Assembly (NCBI GenBank): GCA_029264075.1
Contig: JARICQ010000036.1
Coordinates: 1 to 15,631, forward strand
Origin: Tissierellaceae bacterium
Lineage (GTDB): Bacteria > Bacillota > Clostridia > Tissierellales > Tissierellaceae
DNA: 15,631 nucleotides
Reading direction: 5' to 3'
Of this stretch, positions 1-7,310 are shown piece by piece. How positions within the stretch are numbered: the stretch's first letter is position 1; every line of letters starts with the position of its first letter. The notes under the pieces were generated by a model that had not been told where the DNA came from, searched no databases, and was given only the letters and a program-made list of their open reading frames with translations. The translations under genes and the position numbers were made by a program.

Positions 1-14
1 AATTAAATAATTTT

Positions 15-39
15 GCTAGATAATAATAGGTCATCTAGC
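15..39. repeat. Small hairpin upstream of the rluA-type gene
   Basis: GCTAGAT (15-21) and ATCTAGC (33-39) are perfect 7-bp complements around an 11-nt loop. Neither side carries a T-run, so it is a poor intrinsic terminator. It sits directly upstream of the candidate promoter at 41-69. It could be the end of a gene to the left of the window, an operator, or chance. Confidence 0.3.
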
Positions 40-40
40 C

Positions 41-69
41 TTGAATACTGTATAATTATATTATATATT
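41..69 (+). promoter_or_regulatory. Candidate sigma-A promoter of the pseudouridine synthase gene
   Basis: TTGAAT (41-46) and TATATT (64-69) are separated by 17 bp, placing the start of transcription near 76, just ahead of the ribosome site GGAGG at 85-89. A second -10-like TATAAT lies at 51-56 but has no good -35 partner. The area is very AT-rich, so chance matches are likely. Confidence 0.45.
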
Positions 70-94
70 AAAATAGAAAGAAATGGAGGAATAT

Positions 95-988
95 ATGAAT
101 TTATTTGAAGAAAATGAAGAAATTGTAGTGTTCAAAGTAGAAAAAGAAGATAATTTGAAGAGCTTTCTTTTTTTAAAAGATATTTCAGGAAGATTATTTA
201 AAAAACTCTATAGGAAAAAACACATATATATAAATGGAAGGCCAAGTAAAAGTAATTCAAAGCTAAAAAAAGGAGATTTAGTATCCATATACATGGAAGA
301 GGAATCTAATGATTTTGAATTGCAAAAGATGGATTTAGATATAGTCTATGAAGACCACGATCTTCTTATATTAAACAAAAAACCCTATATGGTAGTTCAT
401 CCCACCAAATCCCATACAAGAAACACACTATCAAATGGGATAGCCTACTATTTCAATGAAAGGGGAATAAATAGAAAAATCAGGTTTGTAAATAGGCTTG
501 ACATGAATACTAGCGGAATTCTAATAGTAGCTAAAAATCAATTTGCCCACCAGCAAATTTCCCTACAATTTGAAAATAATACTGTAGAAAAGAAATATAG
601 GGCAGTGGTAGAGGGACAAGTAGAGGATGAGGAGGGCTTTATTGATCTAGGAATAGTAAAAGAAGAAGGTGCCATAGAACGCTCGGCAATAGGAGATAAG
701 AGTGCTTTGACCCAATATAAGGTGACTGAAAGATATAAAGATGCTAGCCTTCTTGATATAAAACTATTTACAGGAAAGACGCACCAGATAAGGGTTCATA
801 TGAAGGAGATAGGCCATCCTATAATAGGTGATAGCCTATATAACAAAGAATCAGATCATATAGACAGACATGCACTAGAAAGCTATTATTTAAAAATAAA
901 GAGTCCGAGGACTAAAGAGATATTGGAGTTTTCAATAGATATGCCTGGAGATTTTAAAAAACTAATAAAACATTTGAAAAGCACTTAA
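95..988 (+). CDS. RluA-family RNA pseudouridine synthase
   Basis: This enzyme should isomerise specific uridines of rRNA or tRNA to pseudouridine in the cytoplasm. An in-frame ATG exists at 83, but GGAGG at 85-89 lies inside that extension and is 5 nt from the ATG at 95, so 95 is chosen (297 aa). Residues about 15-70 form an S4-like RNA-binding domain (ending LKKGDLVSIYM). The catalytic domain follows, with the family motif VNRLDMNTSG, whose Asp (residue 136 from this start) is the expected nucleophile. The conserved GKTHQIRVHM and GHPIIGDSLY segments come towards the C-terminus. The His of the usual HRLD motif is Asn here. Length is normal for RluA/RluD-type enzymes. The target uridine cannot be told from sequence. 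The gene stands alone, and no terminator is visible before the 6S promoter. Confidence 0.93.
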   Translation: MNLFEENEEIVVFKVEKEDNLKSFLFLKDISGRLFKKLYRKKHIYINGRPSKSNSKLKKGDLVSIYMEEESNDFELQKMDLDIVYEDHDLLILNKKPYMVVHPTKSHTRNTLSNGIAYYFNERGINRKIRFVNRLDMNTSGILIVAKNQFAHQQISLQFENNTVEKKYRAVVEGQVEDEEGFIDLGIVKEEGAIERSAIGDKSALTQYKVTERYKDASLLDIKLFTGKTHQIRVHMKEIGHPIIGDSLYNKESDHIDRHALESYYLKIKSPRTKEILEFSIDMPGDFKKLIKHLKST

Positions 989-1043
989 AAGAAAAATATT
1001 AGTCAAAGAAATTTAAAGGGAAATATTTATAAATAGATAATAC

Positions 1044-1072
1044 TTGTAAAAACAGATTAAAAGAGGTATAAT
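1044..1072 (+). promoter_or_regulatory. Promoter of the 6S RNA gene
   Basis: TTGTAA (1044-1049), a 17-bp spacer and a perfect TATAAT (1067-1072) place the transcript start near 1079-1080, about 10 nt before the closing helix of the RNA. No ribosome site or start codon follows, which fits a non-coding transcript. Confidence 0.75.
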
Positions 1073-1078
1073 ATAAAC

Positions 1079-1260
1079 AAGAAGAGATTCTGCGATGCAC
1101 GATGGCTTCTATAATTAAACCGACATAGTTGATATGGGAATCTGCGTTTAGCATTGGATATCAAGCCTTCTCGAAAGGAAGATAGAAGATGTTAACAGGA
1201 AACCCCCCTTTATATAAGGTGGGTATTAATTAAAGAATGTCAACGGCATTGTGGATATAC
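1079..1260 (+). ncRNA. ssrS: 6S RNA (SsrS), regulator of RNA polymerase
   Basis: 6S RNA mimics an open promoter, binds the housekeeping RNA polymerase holoenzyme and templates short product RNAs. The ends pair without a mismatch: 1089-1098 (TCTGCGATGC) with 1246-1255 (GCATTGTGGA, with G-U pairs). An inner helix pairs 1107-1116 with 1228-1237 (one mismatch), leaving a large interior region. Landmarks familiar from 6S RNAs are present: CTGCGATG near the 5' end, ACCGACAT at the start of the bubble, AGGAAACCC followed by a hairpin (about 1203-1223) on the 3' side, and GGCATTGTGG at the end. E. coli 6S has matching CUGAGAUG, GCCGAUAU and GGCAUCUCGG elements. A length of about 180 nt, its own promoter and an immediate terminator all fit. 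Identification is from remembered family features, not a covariance search. The exact 3' end may be the closing helix or the terminator. Confidence 0.87.
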
Positions 1261-1262
1261 AT

Positions 1263-1293
1263 AAAAAAGTTGCTTTTTAAAGCAACTTTTTTT
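1263..1293. terminator. Bidirectional terminator between 6S RNA and the PHP gene
   Basis: AAAGTTGCTTT (1266-1276) and AAAGCAACTTT (1279-1289) form an 11-bp stem flanked by A-run and T-run on both sides. On the plus strand it ends the 6S transcript. On the minus strand it begins 11 nt after the stop codon of the PHP-domain gene and ends the ABC exporter operon. Confidence 0.88.
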
Positions 1294-1303
1294 ATTTTTA
1301 ATT

Positions 1304-2104
1304 TTACTGTATATTGATTGGAAATCTCTTTCTATCTTTGAATATGTGTATATATTTGAATCCTAGATCTCTTAGCATTTTTTCAGCAAGCTTGAAATCT
1401 GCCCCTACCGCATCGGAGGTGTGTGAATCTGAGCCAATGGTAATAGTTTCTCCTCCAAGGTCCTTATAGATTTCTAATATAGATAGCTTTGGATGGAAAT
1501 ATCCCAAGCTCTTTCTAAGTCCAGAAGTATTTAACTCAATTCCCTTATCTTTTTCGATTATAGTCTCAAGTATTTCGACTAGCAAATCTTTGTACTTCTC
1601 TAGACTTGGAATATCTTCTTTTTGAGAAAAGTATCTGTCAATATAATCTATATGTCCAAGAATATCAAAATTAGAAAAACCCCTCACACATTCCAGCATA
1701 GTCTCGTAATAGGCTCTTATTGCCTCGACAGGATCCTTACCTCCAGTAAAATTATCTACATAAATATCTTCACCATTTACCGAATGAATTGACATCAAAA
1801 CAAAGTCAAACCTATTATTATTTAAAAATTTGTCATACCTTTCAAAGAGATGTGGTTGAATTCCTATTTCTACACCAGCCAGTATCTCGATGTCTTTTTT
1901 ATACCTATACTTGAACCTATTTATTTCTCTAAAGTAATCAGAGGTCCTAAAGACAAAGTCAATTTTTTGAGCTGTGCTATCAAAGTCAACATGATCTGTA
2001 AAACATATTGACTTCATATTATTTTCAATTGCCTTAATTACTATTTTTTCCATTTCAGTAGTAGAATCCATAGAATACTGGCTATGAATATGCATGTCGT
2101 ACAT
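1304..2104 (-). CDS. PHP-domain phosphohydrolase, histidinol-phosphatase (HisJ/HisK) type
   Basis: A metal-dependent phosphoesterase of the PHP superfamily, closest in layout to the monofunctional histidinol-phosphatases. The metal-binding set is complete (numbering from the chosen start): H5 and H7 in MHIHS, H38 in TDHVDFD, E79 in GVEIG, H107 in SIHS, H151 in GHIDY, and D226 and H228 in GSDSHTSD. The frame opens at GTG 2113, but that codon overlaps the Shine-Dalgarno AGGAG (2117-2113). The ATG at 2104 lies 8 nt from it and is chosen (266 aa, normal size). It follows the 670-aa ABC gene by 35 nt and probably belongs to the same operon. No histidine biosynthesis genes are nearby, so histidinol phosphate is a family-based guess. 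Paralogues in anaerobic Bacillota are often annotated only as PHP phosphatases. Confidence 0.85.
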   Translation of the reverse strand: MYDMHIHSQYSMDSTTEMEKIVIKAIENNMKSICFTDHVDFDSTAQKIDFVFRTSDYFREINRFKYRYKKDIEILAGVEIGIQPHLFERYDKFLNNNRFDFVLMSIHSVNGEDIYVDNFTGGKDPVEAIRAYYETMLECVRGFSNFDILGHIDYIDRYFSQKEDIPSLEKYKDLLVEILETIIEKDKGIELNTSGLRKSLGYFHPKLSILEIYKDLGGETITIGSDSHTSDAVGADFKLAEKMLRDLGFKYIHIFKDRKRFPINIQ

Positions 2105-2139
2105 TTTCAACACTCCTATATATTAATTATTTTGTATTC

Positions 2140-4152
2140 TTATTTAAAACTTCCCTTATATTGTAGTCTATATAGATCATAATACATACCTTCTTTAGCC
2201 AATAGCTCTTGATGATTTCCCATTTCCTTGATAAGACCTTTGTTGAGAACTATTATCTTATCAGCATGTTGGATAGTAGATAGTCTATGAGCAACAGCTA
2301 TTGTGGTTCGATTTTTAATCAATTTAGCCAGTGCATCTTGAATTAAGATCTCTGTATCTGTATCTATATTTGAAGTAGCCTCATCTAGTATAAGTATGCT
2401 AGGATCATATGCAAGAGTTCTAGCAAAAGCTAAAAGCTGTCTTTCTCCAGATGAAAGTGTAGAGCCTCTTTCCATCACTTTTTCTTTGTACTTATTTGGA
2501 AGTTTCTTTATAAAATGGTCTGCATTTACATATTTGGATACTTCCATTATCCTTTCATCTGATATATCCTTGTTGTTCAATCTTATATTATCCTCGATTG
2601 TACCTGTAAATACAAATACATCTTGGAGCACTACACCAATCTCTCTTCTCAGATCGTCCTTGTGATAGTCTTTTACATTTTTTCCGTCTATTAAGATTTC
2701 GCCTTTTTGAATATCATAAAACCTTGTAATAAGATTGATGATAGATGATTTTCCAGCTCCTGTAGCTCCTACAAAGGCAATTGTCTCCCCTGGATGAATA
2801 GTAAAGCTAATATCCTTTAGTACCCAGTTGTCACTTTCATATGCAAACCAAACATTTTTAAATTCAATCTTTCCTTTTATATTATTTGTCTTTATAGGAT
2901 TGTCCTTGTTTTCAATGAAGGACTCTTCATCTAGGATATTAAATATTCTCTCACTGGCAGCCATTGCTGATTGCATTATATTGTATTTTTCAGTTAAATC
3001 AAGTATTGGTCTAAAGAATTTTTGAAGATATTCAATGAAGGCATAGAGTACTCCAAACTCTATGGCACCAGAAATGACCTCACCACCAGCATAATAAATA
3101 ACAGCTGCAATACCAAGTGAGCGGATAATCTCCATGCCTGGTCTAAATATAGCAAATAGTTTTATTTGACCTTTAGTTGTCTCTAAGTACTCCTTGTTTA
3201 TTTCATCAAAATCTCTTGCCATCTTATCTTGTTTTTCAAATATCTGTATAGTTCTTATGCCAGTTATATTCTCGTTAAGCTTTGAATTTATTTTTGCTAT
3301 TTGAGATCTTCCCAATCGATATAAGACTCTGATCTTTTTTCTAAATATAATAGAAGCTATCAATACTAATGGTATAAAGGCCAGTGATATAAGAGCAAGC
3401 CTTACATTCATCTGAAGCATGATAAACATTATACCAACAAGTATAAATAAATCCTTAAATAAATTAATTAGTACACTTGTATACATTTCATTTAGATTTT
3501 CTGTATCATTTGAAACTCTAGTAACAAGCCGGCCAATAGGATTCCTATCAAAATATGATATTGAAAGACTTTGAATATGCTTATATAGCTCTTGTCTTAT
3601 ATTAAATATTATTTTTTGGCTTGTGTAGTTAAGTATTACTACCTGGCCATAGTTAAAGAAAAACCCAAGTAAAATTGCAATAAGGAACAATAAAGATATA
3701 TTATTTATTCCAGCTATATCTCTTTCTCTAAAAAGAGAATAAGCATTATCATCTAGCATTGATCTATCCCCAATATCAGAATCTAGGGCTCCAATATAGT
3801 AGTTGTTATTTTCCTTGACTATATTTACCAAGGGATTTGAACTTAGAGCATTTACTTGGTCTTTATCTAAGTCATCAATTCTGATATATTCTTTGGAATT
3901 ATAAATGACCCCATTGTAATCGTCTCCTATATCCATTTCATACATTGGATTTTCATAGCCAGTTATATAATCATCTATAGCTATTTTTAAAAGATAAGGC
4001 CTTAAAAGCTCCAATCCTGTTACTAGCATCATCATTATTGTTGCAACTAGCAAAATTTTCCAATAGGGCTTAGCATATTCAAGTAATCTTTTCATTAATT
4101 TTGAGTCATACTGCTTACCTGCAACTTTGTCTTCTTGTAATCCATTACTCAC
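2140..4152 (-). CDS. Heterodimeric ABC exporter, subunit with canonical Walker B and large extracellular insert (BmrD-like)
   Basis: A half-transporter of the multidrug/lipid exporter class: an N-terminal six-helix membrane domain (about 30-390) and an ATPase domain (about 428-670). It has Walker A GATGAGKS (462-469), Q-loop Q510, Walker B ILILDE (586-591) with the catalytic Glu591, and switch His622. The signature is the variant LSSGE (566-570). At 670 aa it is longer than its 583-aa partner because of about 90 polar, acidic residues (about 62-150) between the first two membrane helices. BmrD/YheH of Bacillus subtilis carries an extracellular insertion in the same place and has nearly the same length. 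It starts at GTG 4152. Its ribosome site AGGGGGTGA (4165-4157) overlaps the TAG stop of the upstream gene, which suggests coupled translation. Substrate is unknown; drug or lipid export is inferred from family. Confidence 0.9.
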   Translation of the reverse strand: MSNGLQEDKVAGKQYDSKLMKRLLEYAKPYWKILLVATIMMMLVTGLELLRPYLLKIAIDDYITGYENPMYEMDIGDDYNGVIYNSKEYIRIDDLDKDQVNALSSNPLVNIVKENNNYYIGALDSDIGDRSMLDDNAYSLFRERDIAGINNISLLFLIAILLGFFFNYGQVVILNYTSQKIIFNIRQELYKHIQSLSISYFDRNPIGRLVTRVSNDTENLNEMYTSVLINLFKDLFILVGIMFIMLQMNVRLALISLAFIPLVLIASIIFRKKIRVLYRLGRSQIAKINSKLNENITGIRTIQIFEKQDKMARDFDEINKEYLETTKGQIKLFAIFRPGMEIIRSLGIAAVIYYAGGEVISGAIEFGVLYAFIEYLQKFFRPILDLTEKYNIMQSAMAASERIFNILDEESFIENKDNPIKTNNIKGKIEFKNVWFAYESDNWVLKDISFTIHPGETIAFVGATGAGKSSIINLITRFYDIQKGEILIDGKNVKDYHKDDLRREIGVVLQDVFVFTGTIEDNIRLNNKDISDERIMEVSKYVNADHFIKKLPNKYKEKVMERGSTLSSGERQLLAFARTLAYDPSILILDEATSNIDTDTEILIQDALAKLIKNRTTIAVAHRLSTIQHADKIIVLNKGLIKEMGNHQELLAKEGMYYDLYRLQYKGSFK

Positions 4153-4163
4153 AACTTCACCCC

Positions 4164-5915
4164 CTAATAATTTGTTAGTTTTTCTTCAAGTAACTGTTTT
4201 TCATATAATTCATAATATAGACCCTTTAAGCTTAGGAGCTCTTCATGTCTCCCACGCTCAGCTATAGAACCATCTTCTAAAAAAATTATTTCATCAGAAT
4301 CTTTAACTGTAGAAACCCTATGACTGATAATCATGGTAGTAGATTCTTTTGTATGTTTTCCTAAATTATTTAGTATTTTTTCTTCGGTTTTAGTATCTAC
4401 ACTAGATAAGCTATCATCTAATACTAGTAGAGAAGGATCTTTAATCAAGGCTCTTGCGATTGAAGTTCTTTGTTTTTGCCCACCTGAAAGAGTTACACCT
4501 CTTTCGCCTAAAACCGTATTAAATCCATCCGGAAAATCAAGTATGTTTTCATATATGGCTCCCATCTTAGCAGCCTCAATGATCATTTCTTCCTCAATTT
4601 CTTCTTCAAATGCAAATGCAATATTTTCTCCTATAGTAGTTGAAAAAAGAAAATTATCTTGAGGAACATATCCTATGTTTTCACGCAGGGACTTAAAAGA
4701 TAAATTCTTTATATCCACACTACTAAATTTAATCGTTCCTTCTTCAATATCATAAAGTCTAAGCAGAAGATTAACTATTGTAGATTTTCCACTACCTGTC
4801 TTTCCAAGTATAGCTAAAGTCTTTCCATCTTCTATGGTGAAGTTTATATTCTTTAAGGCATAGTAGTTTGTATTAGGATATTTGAAGCTCACATTCTCAA
4901 ATTCAACCCTTCCACTAGGAGATCTGAGTTCAATAGGATTTTCAATCTCAACTATCTCGGATTCTTCTTCTAAAATTATATTGATTCTCTCCATAGAGGC
5001 TGCTCCCCTTTGAAATATATTAATTACAAAGCCAAGAGCTGCCATAGGCCATATTAAAAGACCTAGATAGGAGTTAAAAGCAATGAACTCGCCTAGTGTA
5101 ATCCTATTTAAAATAACCTCCTTACTACCAAAAAATATTACAAGCAAAAAACTTATTGCGGATATAAATTGGATAAAAGGCCTAAATAAGCCTGATATCT
5201 TTACTAAGTCTAAATTCTTTTGGAAATTATCCTCATTTATATTTCTAAATTCTTCTGTAGATAAATCTTCCTGCACAAAGCTTTTGATAACTCTAATCCC
5301 AGAAAAGTTTTCCTGGGTAGTGTCTGTAAGATTTGAGAAGGCTTCCTGTACTTTTTTAAATCTTTTGTGTATTATTCTTCCAAAAGTAATTACAAAAACA
5401 GTAGTTAAGGGAAGAGTTGCCAGGACAATAGCAGTAAGTCTCAAATTTGTAGTCCTTGCCATCATTATAAGGGATAGGATCATCATAAATGTAGAGTCGA
5501 CAATCATCATTATTCCTTGCCCCATAGCCATTCTAACAGCATTTACATCATTTGTAGCATGTGCCATCAAGTCACCAGTCTTATGTGTATTAAAATAGTT
5601 TGGAGAAAGGCTTAAGTATTGAGAAAAAATCTTTTTCCTTAGATAATACTCAAGTTTTCTAGAGTTTCCAAAAATATAAACCCTCCAAAAGAATCTCCCA
5701 AGAGCAATAAATAATCCTGTAAGAATTATAAAGAGTATATATCTTAAAATTCCAGATTGGCTTATTGTACCAGTTTGAAATTCATCTGTTAAGTTTCTGA
5801 AGATTTGCGGGACCAATAGCTGAACACTGTCGACTAAAATAAGCCATGCTATACCGATCATATAGCTCCATTTGTGTTTAAATAAAAAATCTTTTAATCT
5901 TAAAAAAGAACGCAT
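4164..5915 (-). CDS. Heterodimeric ABC exporter, subunit with degenerate Walker B (BmrC-like)
   Basis: The first gene of the exporter operon and partner of the 670-aa subunit, located in the cytoplasmic membrane. The membrane domain spans about 15-305 and the ATPase about 337-583. Motifs are Walker A GKTGSGKS (371-378), Q419, a canonical signature LSGGQ (476-480), Walker B LLVLDD (496-501) and switch His532. The residue after the Walker B Asp is Asp501, not the catalytic Glu, while the partner keeps Glu but has the altered LSSGE signature. This is the complementary pattern of heterodimers with one degenerate and one active ATP site, as in BmrCD and TM287/288. ATG 5915 has AGGAG at 5930-5926, 10 nt away. 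The 583 + 670 aa sizes and gene order also match BmrC-BmrD. The gap to the next gene is 11 nt. Confidence 0.9.
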   Translation of the reverse strand: MRSFLRLKDFLFKHKWSYMIGIAWLILVDSVQLLVPQIFRNLTDEFQTGTISQSGILRYILFIILTGLFIALGRFFWRVYIFGNSRKLEYYLRKKIFSQYLSLSPNYFNTHKTGDLMAHATNDVNAVRMAMGQGIMMIVDSTFMMILSLIMMARTTNLRLTAIVLATLPLTTVFVITFGRIIHKRFKKVQEAFSNLTDTTQENFSGIRVIKSFVQEDLSTEEFRNINEDNFQKNLDLVKISGLFRPFIQFISAISFLLVIFFGSKEVILNRITLGEFIAFNSYLGLLIWPMAALGFVINIFQRGAASMERINIILEEESEIVEIENPIELRSPSGRVEFENVSFKYPNTNYYALKNINFTIEDGKTLAILGKTGSGKSTIVNLLLRLYDIEEGTIKFSSVDIKNLSFKSLRENIGYVPQDNFLFSTTIGENIAFAFEEEIEEEMIIEAAKMGAIYENILDFPDGFNTVLGERGVTLSGGQKQRTSIARALIKDPSLLVLDDSLSSVDTKTEEKILNNLGKHTKESTTMIISHRVSTVKDSDEIIFLEDGSIAERGRHEELLSLKGLYYELYEKQLLEEKLTNY

Positions 5916-5980
5916 ACATTATTAGCTCCTTTGCTTTATAGTCTATATAGTTCGATACCCAAAATAAGCATCACATATCA

Positions 5981-6009
5981 ATTATAAAGGAAATGATAGA
6001 AAATAGTAA
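5981..6009 (-). promoter_or_regulatory. Candidate promoter of the ABC exporter-PHP operon
   Basis: Read on the minus strand: a perfect TATAAT (5986-5981) and a poor -35, TTACTA (6009-6004), with a 17-bp spacer. The leader is about 60 nt. The weak -35 would suit an activated promoter, but nothing in the sequence names a regulator. The same 270-bp gap carries the divergent promoter of the YtxH-like gene. Confidence 0.45.
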
Positions 6010-6129
6010 GAAAAAGTTAAAATTTAAAAAACTTTTCAAATGATTTTCAAAAACTAGTTAGCTATAAATTTGATTAGATGTTATTATTCGGGGTAATATA
6101 AGATTATAAAGATACCTACATGCTTAAGT

Positions 6130-6158
6130 TTGAGGGTCAACAAGACCTAAGGTATAAA
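6130..6158 (+). promoter_or_regulatory. Promoter of the ytxH/ytxG-like operon
   Basis: TTGAGG (6130-6135), 17 bp, TATAAA (6153-6158); the start would be near 6165, just before the strong ribosome site AGGGGAG (6171-6177). A small inverted repeat, GGTC-AACAA-GACC (6135-6147), lies in the spacer and could be an operator, but at 4 bp per arm it may be chance. GGGTAA at 6091-6096 resembles a SigB -10, but no convincing -35 accompanies it. Confidence 0.6.
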
Positions 6159-6186
6159 AAATATATTTAAAGGGGAGATTTTAACT

Positions 6187-6669
6187 ATGATGAAGTATTT
6201 TGAAGACAAAAGAAAAGAGTATGAGAGAAAGCAGAAACTAGAGGATGCAAAAAAAATCACAGCTGGGGCAGTTATAGGAACAAGTATTGGTGCTTTAATG
6301 GGTATATTATTTGCTCCAAAAGCAGGCGTTGAGACAAGAGAAGATATAAAAGAAAAATCAAAAGAAGTTACAGATGATGTAAAGCAAACAGTAAGTGAAA
6401 AAGTAGATGAAGTAAAAGAAATGCAAGACAAATTAAAAGTAGAAATGAAGGACAAGTATGATGAGTTAAAGTTAAAGCAAATGGAAATCAAAGAAAAAGC
6501 TATTGACAAAGTAGAAGATGGCTTAGATAAGGCTGACAAACTTGTAGATGAAGCAAAGGATAAGTCAGATGAATTGGCAGAAGATGCAAAGGAAAAAGCA
6601 GACAAGGGATTAAACAAGGCAGATAAAGCTGTTGACAAGGCAAAAGATAAGGCTGAAAAGGCTAAGTAG
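6187..6669 (+). CDS. YtxH-like membrane-anchored protein with LEA-like charged repeats
   Basis: The first about 24 residues are charged. A hydrophobic glycine-rich helix follows (about 25-43, GAVIGTSIGALMGILFAP) and leads into the APKAGVETREDIKEK segment typical of YtxH-domain proteins. The remaining about 110 residues are almost only Lys, Asp, Glu and Ala with a few Leu and Val. They repeat units such as KADK, DKAKDKA and DEAKDKSDE, a pattern like the 11-residue repeats of group-3 LEA proteins and probably a long amphipathic helix or coiled coil. Members of this family are linked to general stress in Bacillus, but the molecular job is unknown. Two ATG codons are adjacent (6187, 6190); SD AGGGGAG lies 9 nt before the first. 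The next gene, 30 nt downstream, is YtxG-like, matching the ytxG-ytxH pairing of Bacillus in reversed order. Confidence 0.8.
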   Translation: MMKYFEDKRKEYERKQKLEDAKKITAGAVIGTSIGALMGILFAPKAGVETREDIKEKSKEVTDDVKQTVSEKVDEVKEMQDKLKVEMKDKYDELKLKQMEIKEKAIDKVEDGLDKADKLVDEAKDKSDELAEDAKEKADKGLNKADKAVDKAKDKAEKAK

Positions 6670-6699
6670 AGACTATTTAGATAAAAAGGAGGTTATTTA

Positions 6700-7173
6700 A
6701 TGGATGTTTCTCTTACCATTAATGATTTATTTAAAATTGGATTATATATAGTGGGAATAGGAGCACTAGGTTACCTAATAGTTATTTTCAAAAATCTTGC
6801 AAAGCTGATTTCAAAAATCTCTGGCATAGTTGAAGATAATGAAGAGAACATTAATGCAACTATAAAAGAAGTTCCAGAAATAAGTGGGAATATAAATTCA
6901 ATAACAAAAAATGCAGACATAGCAATAAAAGAGATGACACCAGATATCAATGGAATAGTAAAGAATGCTAACGATATTACAGGAAAGATTGGGTCTATAA
7001 CAGATACAGCAGAACAGACTGCGATGAAAGCACTAGATACTGCGGATCTTACAGTGGATGCAATAGCAGATGCAGCCTATTCCCTTAAATTCAATATAAA
7101 AAATATAAATGATTATATTCAAATCATAGGTGATGTAATAGAAAGAGTAAAAATTATCATAAAAAACAGATAG
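6700..7173 (+). CDS. YtxG/DUF948-like membrane-anchored protein
   Basis: A 157-aa protein with one N-terminal membrane helix (about 11-30, ending GYLIVIF) and then a long helical region rich in Asn, Ile, Asp and Thr. Phrases like SITKNADIAI and GIVKNANDITGKI recur there, as expected of a coiled coil. This layout and the neighbouring YtxH-like gene suggest the DUF948 (YtxG) family; the assignment is by architecture and context, since no catalytic motif exists. The start ATG 6700 has an excellent SD, AAGGAGG (6686-6692), 7 nt away. The TAG stop (7171-7173) lies inside the left arm of the terminator. It is probably produced together with the YtxH-like protein and acts at the inner face of the membrane or envelope; the role is unknown. 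Confidence 0.7.
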   Translation: MDVSLTINDLFKIGLYIVGIGALGYLIVIFKNLAKLISKISGIVEDNEENINATIKEVPEISGNINSITKNADIAIKEMTPDINGIVKNANDITGKIGSITDTAEQTAMKALDTADLTVDAIADAAYSLKFNIKNINDYIQIIGDVIERVKIIIKNR

Positions 7174-7200
7174 AACCCGTACGGGTTCTATCTGTTTTTT
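7161..7200 (+). terminator. Intrinsic terminator of the ytxH/ytxG-like operon
   Basis: A perfect 20-bp inverted repeat with its centre between 7180 and 7181. The core is AACAGATAGAACCC with GTAC at the tip, and the right arm ends in six T. The last codons and TAG stop of the upstream gene form part of the left arm, so ribosomes finishing translation cover the base of the hairpin. Confidence 0.92.
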
Positions 7201-7219
7201 GATATTAATATAAAAAAAT

Positions 7220-7249
7220 ATTACATAATTCCTCAAAGACTGATATAAT
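7220..7249 (+). promoter_or_regulatory. Candidate promoter of the lipid kinase-marR operon
   Basis: A perfect TATAAT (7244-7249) preceded at 18 bp by ATTACA (7220-7225). Transcription would begin near 7256, about 55 nt before the lipid kinase start codon. Confidence 0.55.
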
Positions 7250-7310
7250 ATTCTTAGCGTATAAAATCATGTGTTGGATTTATAAAATTAATATAGTGAG
7301 GTTAATTAAG

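Noticed and set aside
1079..1260. A cis-acting riboswitch in this gap
   Set aside because: The RNA ends in a terminator and the only following gene is on the opposite strand, so it controls no downstream gene in cis. The 6S landmarks explain it better.
2396..3025. Short plus-strand open frames opposite the 670-aa ABC gene
   Set aside because: They are antisense to conserved ATPase motifs and look like no known protein.
4333..5598. Plus-strand open frames (4333-4662 and 5083-5598) opposite the ABC exporter gene
   Set aside because: They lie entirely within a well supported minus-strand gene and their translations show no domain or ribosome site.
6090..6097. SigB-like -10 (GGGTAA) before the YtxH-like gene
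   Set aside because: No acceptable GTTTAA-type -35 at 12-14 bp, while a good sigma-A promoter exists closer to the gene.
6147..6638. A long open frame on the minus strand opposite the YtxH-like gene, very rich in Ser, Phe and Ala
   Set aside because: Its composition is the mirror of the Lys/Asp/Ala codons of the real gene, it has no convincing ribosome site, and the plus-strand gene has promoter, SD and a known domain.
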